Origin: an uncultured Bacteroidales bacterium
Lineage (GTDB): Bacteria > Bacteroidota > Bacteroidia > Bacteroidales > Paludibacteraceae
NCBI GenBank assembly: GCA_902798965.1
Contig: CADBYS010000009.1
Span: 62,001-126,000, forward strand
Length of the DNA stretch: 64,000 nucleotides
Direction of reading: 5' to 3'
Of the stretch, positions 9,925-18,583 are shown piece by piece (within the stretch, counting starts at the first letter, position 1; each line of letters begins with the position of its first letter). The position numbers were made by a program, and so were the translations under genes. The notes under the pieces are model-generated. The model did no database searches. It worked only from the letters and a program-made list of their open reading frames with translations, and was not told the origin of the DNA.

Positions 9925-10610
9925 TGAAACGTATTGTTTTAACCATAGTGGCCTGTCTGCTTGTAGCCACAGCGCTACAGGCAGAACAAGCCCGCGATTG
10001 GGCACAGTTCAACCGCTACGCACAGCAGAATGACAGCTTGCGTAGCGCCAAGGTCGATGTCAAGGTCGTGTTCCTGGGCAACAGCATTACGCAAGGCTGG
10101 CGCGAGAAGAGACCCGAGTTCTTTGACGAGCACGGCTTTGTAGGGCGTGGCATCAACGGTCAGACCAGCAGCGAGATGCTCGTGCGCATGCGGCAAGACG
10201 TGATTGATCTGCATCCGCAGGTGGTGGTTATCCTTGCCGGAACGAACGATATAGCGCAGAACAACGGCTACATCAGCCTGGAGCATATACTCGGCAATAT
10301 CATCTCGATGTGCGAACTGGCACGCGCCAATCATATCCAACCCGTGCTCTGCTCGCTGCTGCCGGCACGGCGGTTATATTGGACGGATCGCATCCCTGAT
10401 GCGCCGGTGCTCATCGAGAAGATGAACGCGATGATACGCGAGTATGCCCAAGCCAATGGTATTCCGTTTGTAGATTACTGGTCGAAGATGGCAGCCGAGG
10501 ATGGCGGTCTGCTGCCCGGATTGAGTGACGATGATGTTCACCCCACCCCTGCAGGCTACCAAATCATGGAGCCCCTCATCCTACAAACGCTGGAGTCGCT
10601 CGTCAAATAA
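9924..10610 (+). CDS. SGNH/GDSL hydrolase (esterase)
   Basis: Small secreted SGNH esterase of 228 aa. The signal peptide is MKRIVLTIVACLLVATALQA. Catalytic blocks are complete: FLGNSITQGW (Ser54), GRGINGQTSSEM, GTNDIA (106-111) and DDVHPTPAGY (Asp203, His206). The start overlaps the GH3 stop by one base (TAATG), so translation is coupled and the gene is the last of the plus-strand operon. The likely role is deacylation of glycan substituents. A strong hairpin follows. Confidence 0.88.
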   Translation: MKRIVLTIVACLLVATALQAEQARDWAQFNRYAQQNDSLRSAKVDVKVVFLGNSITQGWREKRPEFFDEHGFVGRGINGQTSSEMLVRMRQDVIDLHPQVVVILAGTNDIAQNNGYISLEHILGNIISMCELARANHIQPVLCSLLPARRLYWTDRIPDAPVLIEKMNAMIREYAQANGIPFVDYWSKMAAEDGGLLPGLSDDDVHPTPAGYQIMEPLILQTLESLVK

Positions 10611-10613
10611 GCA

Positions 10614-10650
10614 AGTGGCGCATCGGAAATGATGCGCCACTTTGGTTTTG
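10614..10650 (+). terminator. Rho-independent-type terminator of the plus-strand PUL arm
   Basis: AGTGGCGCATC (10614-10624) and GATGCGCCACT (10631-10641) make a perfect 11-bp stem with a 6-nt loop, followed by TTGGTTTTG. It lies 3 bp after the SGNH stop and separates the converging arms. Confidence 0.85.
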
Positions 10651-10652
10651 TG

Positions 10653-10700
10653 GTCAAAAATTACCCAAAATTATCCCAAAATTTCTTTTTAGTCATCAAC
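10653..10700. repeat. Direct repeat copy A flanking the 10704 gene
   Basis: A 48-nt segment starting GTCAAAAATTACCCAAAATT is repeated at 12015-12063 with only three differences, in the same orientation. Copy A ends 4 bp beyond the stop of the minus-strand gene and copy B lies just upstream of its start, so the pair brackets a single gene. The repeat itself is built from ~10-11 bp subunits (ATTACCCAAA, ATTATCCCAAA). Confidence 0.9.
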
Positions 10701-10703
10701 TAT

Positions 10704-11999
10704 TTAGCGAAGAACATTTCCAAAGATGGTGTAACGGATTCCATCGCGGATGATGATTACTTGACCTGCCTCGATGATCTTGCGGGCGGGAGAGGTAGTA
10801 GCGACAGTATTAACCAAGGTAGTTGTCTTGGGCTTGCCAATCTCGATACGGATGGCGTGGTAACCTTGACCGCGAACTATCACACCACGGTCGGCGATAT
10901 CCTGAGCAATCTCTTCTGTCGCAACCTTGTAGCCAAAGAAATCTTCACCCTGGGCAATAGGAGCGAGATTCGTCCAATCCCAGTTGTCACCGGTCTTGTA
11001 TTGCAACACGAACTGTGCGCCATCAATAGCCTCGGCAAAATGCACATGAATGCTGTCACCTTCTGCCAAGCCGGCGAACATGTCTTGCTGTACATTGTAG
11101 GTGTCGAGATCCGATCCGGCATAAACTTCCTGATTCCAGGAGATAGCTACATCGCCCGTCCAAACGGTAGTGTAAACGTAAGGCTCAGCGGGGTCTTCGG
11201 GGGCAATGGGATCATCGGGCTCTTTGTACTTCTTGAGCACGAGTTTGGTGACGGTTACACCATCGCCGCACACCTTGAATCCGGCTGCCAACGCTGACGC
11301 ATGAGTAGCTGTTAGGGTAAATATAGCCTCATAGGGGAACTCGCTGACCTCGTTGAGGAGTATATCGTCGCCTACTGCATTCGATGAAGCGTCGCGCAAC
11401 AGCACTTTCGGCCAGTCGGCAGTACCCTTGGCGCTGACAGTAACGATAAGCTGATCGTTTTCTGCAAGCAAGGCACCAACCTCTGCCGGCTGCCCGGCTA
11501 CCTCGTTCCAAGAGAGGGTCTCTTCGCCTTCCCAAAGCACACGCTCCTCACCGGGGAGAAGTGTATCCGGCTCTACGGGATCGGGAGTAACAGGTTCGCT
11601 GTCGGGAGTGGCGATAACGATCTTGGTCATGTCATAGCCTTGACCACGGAAGATTAGTCCGCGCTGAGCGATGAAGCCTGCAATCTCGTCGGAAGCAACG
11701 ACGTAAGTCATGATGCCGTCGGCAACGTTGACGCCTTCAAGATCCGTCCACTCCCAGCTATCGCCGGCTTTGTAGGTCATGACATACTGTGGCGCATCAA
11801 TCTTGGCCTCGACACTCACCTTGATTGTGTCGTCTTTCAGCAGGTCTGCGAACGTGCCGTCAGGGGTTTCAAACTGCTCGCCGGCATACACGTCAGTGTT
11901 CCAAGAGATGGCTTTGTTGCCTTCCCAAACTACGCGCTCTGCGGCGAAAAGGGTTGCGGCTGCACTGATTGCAGCACAAAAAATTAAGAGTTTTTTCAT
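10704..11999 (-). CDS. Secreted protein with three WEG/WTG...GQGY modules
   Basis: Predicted exported protein of 431 aa, with signal peptide MKKLLIFCAAISAAATLFA and no lipobox. Three ~115-residue copies of one beta-sandwich-like module are visible, starting RVVWEGNKAISW (~22), RVLWEGEETLSW (~153) and TTVWTGDVAISW (~273), with copies 1 and 3 ending in a RGQGY motif. The same kind of module occurs in the 21801 product. The tail (IIEAGQVIIIRDGIRYT) matches the tail on the 1572 and 6124 products. Being third after SusC and SusD, it sits where a surface glycan-binding protein is usually encoded, so it may fill that role (inference). The gene is bracketed by a 48-bp direct repeat. Confidence 0.7.
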   Translation of the reverse strand: MKKLLIFCAAISAAATLFAAERVVWEGNKAISWNTDVYAGEQFETPDGTFADLLKDDTIKVSVEAKIDAPQYVMTYKAGDSWEWTDLEGVNVADGIMTYVVASDEIAGFIAQRGLIFRGQGYDMTKIVIATPDSEPVTPDPVEPDTLLPGEERVLWEGEETLSWNEVAGQPAEVGALLAENDQLIVTVSAKGTADWPKVLLRDASSNAVGDDILLNEVSEFPYEAIFTLTATHASALAAGFKVCGDGVTVTKLVLKKYKEPDDPIAPEDPAEPYVYTTVWTGDVAISWNQEVYAGSDLDTYNVQQDMFAGLAEGDSIHVHFAEAIDGAQFVLQYKTGDNWDWTNLAPIAQGEDFFGYKVATEEIAQDIADRGVIVRGQGYHAIRIEIGKPKTTTLVNTVATTSPARKIIEAGQVIIIRDGIRYTIFGNVLR

Positions 12000-12014
12000 A
12001 ATGAGATATATTTA

Positions 12015-12063
12015 GTCAAAAATTACCCAAAATTATCCAAAAATTTCTTTTTAGGTCAACAAC
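12015..12063. repeat. Direct repeat copy B, upstream of the 10704 gene
   Basis: Near-identical to 10653-10700. Read on the minus strand it contains TAATTTTG (12035-12028), which fits the TAnnTTTG -7 consensus, so this copy may also carry a weak internal promoter. It merges into CAACAAC-rich short repeats (12057-12081) that fill the gap to the SusD stop. Confidence 0.85.
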
Positions 12064-12084
12064 ATCCAACAACAATCAACAACT

Positions 12085-13851
12085 CTAATTCCATCCGGGA
12101 TTATTAGCGTTTATTGCGGAGTTTGTATTGATTTCTTGCGCAGGAATCGGGAAGAGGAGGTTGCGCTCGGTGCGGGATTTGAGCACACCGCTGTCGTCCG
12201 TGCCACCGATGGCGTTCATCGCATCGAGGTAGATGCCCCAACGAATCAGATCCCAACGGCGGTCGGCTTCGCAGGCAAACTCCTTGGCACGTTCCTCAAT
12301 AATGGCCGAACGGCGAAGCGTCTTGTCGCTCAATGCGTGGCTGCCACCCATGGAAGCGCGATTGGCATTACTGCGGGCACGTACCTTGTTAAGCTGCTGG
12401 ATGGCATCGCCCGGACGGTCGAGTTCGTTGAGCGCCTCGGCATAGATGAGGACAACATCGGCATAACGGAGGAAAGGCCAGTTGGCATCGGCGTTGTCGA
12501 TGGCATCGTCGGTCACATCCTCGTACTTCGTGGTGAACGCGAGGCACTGGGCATCCGTCGAATAGTAGTAGTTCACGCCATCGGCAAAGATGCCTTCGGG
12601 ATCTTTAACCCAATCGCCGGCGAGATTACGGCCGGTAGCCATGATGGTGTATTCGTCGTCCTTGGGGTAGTAGAATCCGCTGTTCGACTCACGCTGGGTG
12701 TAGTTGCGCCAACGGTGACGCACACCTTTGGTGATACGGTAGTCGTCGTGGTCGAACAGATCGTACCAGTGGCGAGTGCAGCCCGTCCAACCGCCCGACT
12801 GGATGAAGTCGGAGCCGGTGGCAGTCATGTAGCCTTCGTACTGGGTGTGCACGGCAATCTTGTAGGTAGCGTTGCCGCTGACCGTTCCTACCGAGAATAA
12901 GAACTCCGAGGCTGTAGCGTTGGCTTTCTTCCACAAACCGTCGTAAGGCAGCAGGTCATACACGCCGAACGTGCCGTCGATGACGCTTTCCGCCCAATCG
13001 GCAGCCTGTTGCCAGAACTGCGTGGCGTTCATCGATTCGTAGCCTGCTACGGCGCGTTTGCTGAGGTTGAAGGTTTTCAGCGCGGCATATTGTTTGTTGC
13101 CGCTGCCATCGGTAGTGTACGGTGAACCACTGCGAATGATCACCTCCGTGCCTGCAGGCATAGCCGCAGCAGCCATGGTGGCATACACCTTCGCGAGCAG
13201 ACCCGCCGCCGAACCGGCATTGACGTGACCGGCTTGGTAGTCGGAGTCGATGTTCTTGTACATGAGGCGCGTGGAGGACTCAAGCAGGTTGATGATCGTG
13301 TCATACACCTCGGCTACGGGGCGACGTGGCTGATTGAAGTCCGCAGCGTTCTGGATGGGAATCTCGCCATAGGCGCGCACGAGTAAGAAGTACGCGAACG
13401 CACGCTGGAAACGCATCTCGCCGATGGCATTGTTGCGCTGGGCATTGGTGAGGGACTGCATGGCAGCGATGTGCTGTTCTGCATTCAGCGAACGGTTGAT
13501 CAGTCCGTAGCAGCCTTTCCACAAGGCATCAGGCAGCTCGGGTTCGCCTTGGAAGTTACCCGCACCAAACGTGCCGAACAGCCAATCCGGCCCGCTTATG
13601 TAGTCGGCATCGAACTCGAGCATCCTCGGGAAGTACCCCCAGCAGAACATGTCGTAGATCCACTTGGAGTACGTGCCTGTAACCCACTCGGCGCACGCCT
13701 CAGGACTATCACCCACGCTCGTATCCGTAACAAGATTACTGGGATTCTCCTCGATCCACGAACAAGAGGTTAGACCGCTAACGCTCAAAGACAAAAGACC
13801 GCACGCTATCGTGCTCAAAGACAAAAGCCTAATATGTTGTAATACTTTCAT
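12085..13851 (-). CDS. susD: SusD/RagB family glycan-binding lipoprotein
   Basis: Outer-membrane lipoprotein of 588 aa that acts as the lid and glycan receptor of the SusC transporter. The lipobox LTSC places the lipidated Cys at residue 30. Family features include RFQRAFAYFLLVRAYGEIPI (~145-165), the C-terminal RRSAIIEERAKEFACEADRR stretch and the RWDLIRWG motif near residue 545. It starts 12 bp after the SusC stop. The signal peptide is encoded partly by a duplicated 15-mer (13785-13829) related to interspersed intergenic repeats. The substrate cannot be read from the sequence. Confidence 0.95.
   Translation of the reverse strand: MKVLQHIRLLSLSTIACGLLSLSVSGLTSCSWIEENPSNLVTDTSVGDSPEACAEWVTGTYSKWIYDMFCWGYFPRMLEFDADYISGPDWLFGTFGAGNFQGEPELPDALWKGCYGLINRSLNAEQHIAAMQSLTNAQRNNAIGEMRFQRAFAYFLLVRAYGEIPIQNAADFNQPRRPVAEVYDTIINLLESSTRLMYKNIDSDYQAGHVNAGSAAGLLAKVYATMAAAAMPAGTEVIIRSGSPYTTDGSGNKQYAALKTFNLSKRAVAGYESMNATQFWQQAADWAESVIDGTFGVYDLLPYDGLWKKANATASEFLFSVGTVSGNATYKIAVHTQYEGYMTATGSDFIQSGGWTGCTRHWYDLFDHDDYRITKGVRHRWRNYTQRESNSGFYYPKDDEYTIMATGRNLAGDWVKDPEGIFADGVNYYYSTDAQCLAFTTKYEDVTDDAIDNADANWPFLRYADVVLIYAEALNELDRPGDAIQQLNKVRARSNANRASMGGSHALSDKTLRRSAIIEERAKEFACEADRRWDLIRWGIYLDAMNAIGGTDDSGVLKSRTERNLLFPIPAQEINTNSAINANNPGWN
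13785..13829. repeat. Duplicated CAAAGACAAAAG motif inside the susD signal sequence
   Basis: CTCAAAGACAAAAG occurs twice (near 13784 and 13814). On the coding strand each copy encodes LLSLS, giving the signal peptide core LLSLSTIACGLLSLS. The same motif followed by ACCG occurs between genes near 54491 in the opposite orientation. Confidence 0.75.
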
Positions 13852-13863
13852 TGTTGCAGAGAG

Positions 13864-16800
13864 TTAGAAGATAAAATTGATGCCCAGTGCGTACGTCCTT
13901 GCCGAAGGATACGAGTAACTGTCCACGCCCGGGGTGGCAGCGTTCGTGCCGCCGGCATTGACATCGGGTTCGAACCACGAGTACTTCGTGAGCGTGAAGA
14001 GGTTGTTGACCGTGAAGTTGAAGTTGATCTTTTGTATCCACTTGGCGGGGTTGTACCAGTCGTAAGCGAGGGTCAGATATTTCATCTTCAGGAACGAGCC
14101 GTCCTCCACGTAGCGGTCGCTGATGAGCCATGTGCGGGTGTAACCGGCAGTGGCTTTCGGCCATGTGGCGTTGTTGGGATTTTCCTTCGTCCAGCGACCT
14201 TCGTAGGCAGCCTTGGTGATGTTGCCGATGTTCGCCATCGTGATGTCCGTCAGGTTGTAGTTGAAGATATCGTTGCCGTACGAGCCGTACAACATGAAGC
14301 TTAGCGACAGGCCTTTCCATTCGAGTCGTGTGCTCAGCGAGCCGGTGAACTTCGGGTTGGTGTTACCGATGATCGTGCGGTCGGCTTCGGTGATCGTGCC
14401 GTCGCCGTTGAGGTCAGCATAAACGATCTCACCGGTAGCGGGATCAATACCTTCCTCCTTATATCCATAGAGCGTACCTATCGGGCAGCCGTTGCGCTGT
14501 AGGAACACCTGATCGGCTTTCGACCAGAGCGAGGTAGCATATTGGTCACCGTCGAGTCCGCCGATCTTGTTGCGGTTGAGCGAGACGTTCGCGGCAATGT
14601 TCCAACGCCAGTCACCGGAAGCGAACACATCATAACTGAGCGTTACTTCCAGACCTTGGTTCGTCACGTTGCCGCTGTTCACCAACATCTGGCTAAAACC
14701 CGACGAACTAGGGATCGTCACATTCTGCAACAGGTCGCGCGTGTACTTATAATAATAGTCGATGGTGAGGTTCAGACGGTTGTTCAGGAAGCCGATGTCC
14801 AAACCGGCGTCTGCCTGCGAGGTTGTCTCCCAGCGCAGGTCGGGGTTCGTTGGCCCTCGCCAGTCGATCATCGCCACGCCTGACTCGAGCGTGCCGCTGT
14901 AGGGATAGTTGGCAGCGTCGAGCACGGTGAGCGTACGATAGGCACCGATACCTTGGTTACCCGTCTCGCCGTACGATACGCGCCACTTCCAGTTGCTGAG
15001 CACCTGCTGCTCTTGCATCCATGCTTCATCGATCATGCGCCATGCAAACGCACCTGAGAAGAACGGTGCCCATTTGTTTTTCTTTGCGAACGATGAGCTG
15101 CCATCCACACGGGCACTTGCAGTGAACAAGTAGCGGTTCATGAGCGTGTAGTTGACGCGGGCAAGGAACGAGGCGAGCGACATCTGGGTGCTACTTGAGG
15201 CAACGACTGCCCTATCCAGAGCAAGCTGCATATTCTCGTCCTTCGTCAAGTCGTTGGGGAAGTTCGTGACGGTCATCGACTCGCTACTACCCCAGCCGCG
15301 CTCGAAGGTAGCACCGACTACGGCGTTGATCGTGTGATTCGGATTGAACGCGTGGTCGAAGGTGAGCAACGTCTCACTCGTCAGACTCTTCCATATATTG
15401 CTTGCCTTGCCGGCTTTGCCGTTGTAGGGCGATTTGCCTTCCTGAGTGTGGCGGTCGTAGTACGTGCCACGGTGACCGTCGTTGTAGCCCAAGCCTAAGT
15501 TCTGGCGAAGTTTGAGCCACGGCTGGATCTTGAACTCCATATACGACGACGAGAACCACGAGATCTGTTTCAGTTCGTCTTTGGCGCCGTTGACGTAGTT
15601 CAGCGGGTTGGCAGCGAGCCAGTTCAGTTCGTCGAGTTGCTCGGTCGAGCTATGCGGTCCGTAGGTCGGCGGGAAGATCAGCGAGGAGCGGATGATACCT
15701 GTGTTCTCGCTGTTCGTGCGCTGGAAATTCGTCTTGGAGTGCGTAAAGTGCTGCGACGTACCGATCTCAAACCAGTCTGTTATATGTCGGCCAAGATTGA
15801 CCGACAGACCATAACGCTCGTAGCCGGTGTTCTTGATGATACCTTGCTGTTGGGTGTAACTGCCCGAGAACGAGTACCAGCCTTTGTCCGAACCGCCGCT
15901 GACATTCGCACTATACTCCTGACTATAACCGAGTTGGTAGATCAATTGCTGCCAGTCAGCGCCACTAACCTCATCCACATTGCCGTATTTGTCCGTGCGC
16001 ACACCGGGATTGAGGAAGTCTTCCGGCGCGGGGTTGTACGAACCCTGCGAATAGACGTAACCCGAACCGATATACGGGTAATCCCACTCGCCGCGATAGG
16101 GGTCGCGCACGGTGCTACCCTCGTACAGACGGCTGTTCGCAGCGGCTTCGTTCTGATAGAGCGCGTAGTGGTACGCATCGAGCATCTCTACCCTGCCCGC
16201 TATCTGCGAGATCGAACCTTTGAGGCTCACTTCTACGGTCGGCTTGCTGCCGCTCTGACCTTTGCGCGTGGTGATGATCACCACGCCGTTCGCACCACGC
16301 GAACCGTAGATAGCCGTTGCGGAAGCATCCTTGAGCACTTCTATCTTCTCAATGTCGTTGGGGTTGATCATCGACAGCGGCGAGGTCTGCGTGTTGTTGC
16401 CCTCGTTGGCGCCGGAGCTCGGCATACCGTTGGGGTCTGTACCGAACGGCACACCATCCACGATATACAGCGGTTGCGAACTGGTGGTAAACGAGTTCGC
16501 GCCACGCACCGTGATGCTTGTGCCACCGCCCGGAGCGCCGTCGGACGATTTGACATCCACACCGGCAATCTTGCCTTCCAGTCCTCGGGCTATGTCCGAT
16601 TGACCACCCTGACGGATGTCGTCGCCTTTGATCTGGCTTACCGAACCCGATAGGTCACGTTTTTTCATCGTGCCGTAACCGACCACAACCACCTCGTCCA
16701 TAACTTGGCTGTCTTCCTGTAAGGTAACGCTGACCGATGTCTTGCCTTTGATGTTCACCACCTGCGTCTTGTAGCCAACCATCGACACCTGTAGGATGAA

Positions 16801-16998
16801 CTTCCCGTCAGGCACATCGAGGCTGAACTGACCGTCCATGTCCGTCACCGTACCCGTTGTCGTGCCCACCACAATCACACTCGCCCCAATCGCCGGTTCA
16901 TTCAGGCTACCGTCCATCACGACACCTGTGATGGTTTCAGCCATCGCAGCCAACGTCAAGCTTGCGCAAAAAATACTGAGGAGTAGATTTCGTATCAT
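13864..16998 (-). CDS. susC: SusC/RagA family TonB-dependent transporter
   Basis: Outer-membrane TonB-dependent oligosaccharide transporter of 1044 aa. The start at 16998 gives a signal peptide (MIRNLLLSIFCASLTLAAMA); the longer open frame to 17067 overlaps the promoter and is rejected. A carboxypeptidase-D-like domain (ITGVVMDGSLNEPAIGASV) is followed by the TonB-box region (DEVVVVGYGTMKKRDLSGS), the plug with IYGSRGANGVVIITTRKG and a 22-stranded barrel ending in NFIF. Only 12 bp separate it from susD. Its promoter carries an upstream element shared with the GH26 promoter at 24110. Confidence 0.95.
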   Translation of the reverse strand: MIRNLLLSIFCASLTLAAMAETITGVVMDGSLNEPAIGASVIVVGTTTGTVTDMDGQFSLDVPDGKFILQVSMVGYKTQVVNIKGKTSVSVTLQEDSQVMDEVVVVGYGTMKKRDLSGSVSQIKGDDIRQGGQSDIARGLEGKIAGVDVKSSDGAPGGGTSITVRGANSFTTSSQPLYIVDGVPFGTDPNGMPSSGANEGNNTQTSPLSMINPNDIEKIEVLKDASATAIYGSRGANGVVIITTRKGQSGSKPTVEVSLKGSISQIAGRVEMLDAYHYALYQNEAAANSRLYEGSTVRDPYRGEWDYPYIGSGYVYSQGSYNPAPEDFLNPGVRTDKYGNVDEVSGADWQQLIYQLGYSQEYSANVSGGSDKGWYSFSGSYTQQQGIIKNTGYERYGLSVNLGRHITDWFEIGTSQHFTHSKTNFQRTNSENTGIIRSSLIFPPTYGPHSSTEQLDELNWLAANPLNYVNGAKDELKQISWFSSSYMEFKIQPWLKLRQNLGLGYNDGHRGTYYDRHTQEGKSPYNGKAGKASNIWKSLTSETLLTFDHAFNPNHTINAVVGATFERGWGSSESMTVTNFPNDLTKDENMQLALDRAVVASSSTQMSLASFLARVNYTLMNRYLFTASARVDGSSSFAKKNKWAPFFSGAFAWRMIDEAWMQEQQVLSNWKWRVSYGETGNQGIGAYRTLTVLDAANYPYSGTLESGVAMIDWRGPTNPDLRWETTSQADAGLDIGFLNNRLNLTIDYYYKYTRDLLQNVTIPSSSGFSQMLVNSGNVTNQGLEVTLSYDVFASGDWRWNIAANVSLNRNKIGGLDGDQYATSLWSKADQVFLQRNGCPIGTLYGYKEEGIDPATGEIVYADLNGDGTITEADRTIIGNTNPKFTGSLSTRLEWKGLSLSFMLYGSYGNDIFNYNLTDITMANIGNITKAAYEGRWTKENPNNATWPKATAGYTRTWLISDRYVEDGSFLKMKYLTLAYDWYNPAKWIQKINFNFTVNNLFTLTKYSWFEPDVNAGGTNAATPGVDSYSYPSARTYALGINFIF

Positions 16999-17064
16999 GT
17001 TATAGATTGTTATTCCGATGGTATATATTTTTAGTTGTTTTGATGGTATTTTCCAAATTTGATG

Positions 17065-17123
17065 CAAAGATACAAAAAATCTTACACTTTCACCGACACA
17101 ATTTTAACAATTATTACAAAATT
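17065..17123 (-). promoter_or_regulatory. susC promoter with conserved upstream element
   Basis: On the minus strand TATCTTTG (17072-17065) is a -7 box. The position 20 bp upstream, where most other promoters here have TTTG, reads TCGG within GTGTCGGT. Upstream of that, 17091-17123 matches 24136-24168 at about 26 of 32 positions (ACCGACAC.ATTTTA.CAA..TTACA), with the same 27-bp offset to the -7 box. This looks like an activator-dependent promoter shared with the GH26 gene. Confidence 0.75.
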
Positions 17124-17144
17124 ATTAGAAAAATGGAAAAACTC

Positions 17145-17175
17145 TTGCATAATTCAAAAAAAAGTTGTAACTTTG
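17145..17175 (+). promoter_or_regulatory. Promoter of the sstT-like gene
   Basis: TTG (17145-17147) and TAACTTTG (17168-17175) are spaced by 20 bp. The -7 box ends 8 bp before the chosen ATG at 17184, so the mRNA would have almost no leader. Confidence 0.75.
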
Positions 17176-17183
17176 CACCCGTT

Positions 17184-18404
17184 ATGAAAAACATTACCCA
17201 CATAATTATACGTTACACGCATGTCAGTTTGATGTTGCGCATATTTATAGGTCTGGTCATCGGTGCACTTTTGGGTCTCTTTGCGCCTTCTTGGAGTGCT
17301 ATCGGTATCTTGGGAGTGATGTTCGTCGGCGCTCTGAAAGGGATTGCTCCTGTTCTGGTAGCGGTGCTGGTTACTTCTGCCATCGCCAAAGCGGGTCAAG
17401 GGCACGGGCAACGTTTTGCGGTACTGATTGGTCTGTATCTGCTCAGCACCCTGATTGCGGCACTTTGTGCTGTAGTGGGCTGTTTTCTGTTTCCCGTGAC
17501 TTTGCAGTTGGGAGAGACGAGTGGCATGGAAGTGACCGAAGGATCGTTGTCAGCGGTGCTGACGCACATGCTGACGAGGATGTTGACGAATCCCGTTACT
17601 GCAGTTGCTGAAGCCAATTATGTGGCGATTCTGTTCTGGTCGGTATTGATCGGTCTTGCACTCCGTCTCATCGCACGTCCTGCTTCTATCTCGGTCCTTC
17701 ATGAGTTGGCGGAAGTGATTTCCAAAGTAGTTAAATGGATCATCGAGTTCGCGCCTTTCGGAATTCTCGGCTTGGTGTATGCAGAGGTATCTGCGAGCGG
17801 CATGGAGGTCTTCACCGTCTATGGGCATTTGCTGTTGCTGCTTGTGGGATGTATGTTGGTTAACGCTTTTGTTTTCAATCCCTTGCTGGCTTATTTGCTG
17901 ACGTGCAAGAACCCTTACCCGCTACTCTTTACCTGTCTCAAAGAGAGCGGTCTCAATGCGTTCTTCACCCGCTCGTCGGCTGCGAATATACCGATAAACA
18001 TGAACTTGTGCAAACAGATGGGGCTGGACGAAGATTTCTATTCGGTCAGTATTCCGCTTGGTGCAACGATCAATATGGACGGCGCGGCGGTGACGATCAC
18101 TGTCTTTTCCTTGGCTGTGGCACACACGGTCGGCGTGGAGGTGTCGTTTGCTTCGGCGCTCTTGTTGGGCGTGATCGCTACGTTCGGTGCGTGTGGCGCT
18201 TCGGGCGTAGCCGGCGGTTCATTGCTGCTCATCCCTATGGCATGCTCGTTCTTCGGTATCGGTAATGATGTTGCCATGCAAGCGGTAGCTGTCGGTTTTA
18301 TCATCGGTGTCGTCCAAGACTCCGTCGAAACCGCCCTCAACAGCAGCGGCGATGTGTTTTTTACGGCTACGGCAGAGGAGTTCGATAGGAAGAGAAAGGG
18401 ATAA
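17184..18404 (+). CDS. sstT: SstT-like Na+/serine-threonine (dicarboxylate/amino acid) symporter
   Basis: Inner-membrane secondary transporter of 406 aa of the DAACS family. The signature RSSAANIPINMNLCKQMGLD and the following SIPLGATINMDGAAVTITV match SstT, which imports serine and threonine with sodium. About eight hydrophobic segments plus re-entrant loops are visible. The frame is open from 17007, but the -7 box at 17168 lies inside that extension, so the ATG at 17184 (MKNITHIIIRYTHVSLML) is chosen. It is transcribed alone, divergently from susC. Confidence 0.9.
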   Translation: MKNITHIIIRYTHVSLMLRIFIGLVIGALLGLFAPSWSAIGILGVMFVGALKGIAPVLVAVLVTSAIAKAGQGHGQRFAVLIGLYLLSTLIAALCAVVGCFLFPVTLQLGETSGMEVTEGSLSAVLTHMLTRMLTNPVTAVAEANYVAILFWSVLIGLALRLIARPASISVLHELAEVISKVVKWIIEFAPFGILGLVYAEVSASGMEVFTVYGHLLLLLVGCMLVNAFVFNPLLAYLLTCKNPYPLLFTCLKESGLNAFFTRSSAANIPINMNLCKQMGLDEDFYSVSIPLGATINMDGAAVTITVFSLAVAHTVGVEVSFASALLLGVIATFGACGASGVAGGSLLLIPMACSFFGIGNDVAMQAVAVGFIIGVVQDSVETALNSSGDVFFTATAEEFDRKRKG

Positions 18405-18583
18405 GAGCGGCTATTGAGTCTGGGTCGGAGCAAAGCTCCCCGTGGCTCCTCTCGTTCGGATTGCCAAGTCAAGGCAATCCTCTACACCTGAAAAACAAAG
18501 AAAACAACAAGCGCGTGGCATTGCGTGCTCCGCGCTTAATTATCTCGGTGGAATAGCTCCGAGGAGAAAACAGATGTGTAGGG
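18405..18583. other. Intergenic region with several small hairpins
   Basis: Between the convergent sstT and sulfatase-fold genes. GGATTGCC (18458-18465) pairs with GGCAATCC (18473-18480), and CTCGG (18544-18548) with CCGAG (18559-18563). These may act as a bidirectional terminator. No gene is seen. Confidence 0.4.
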
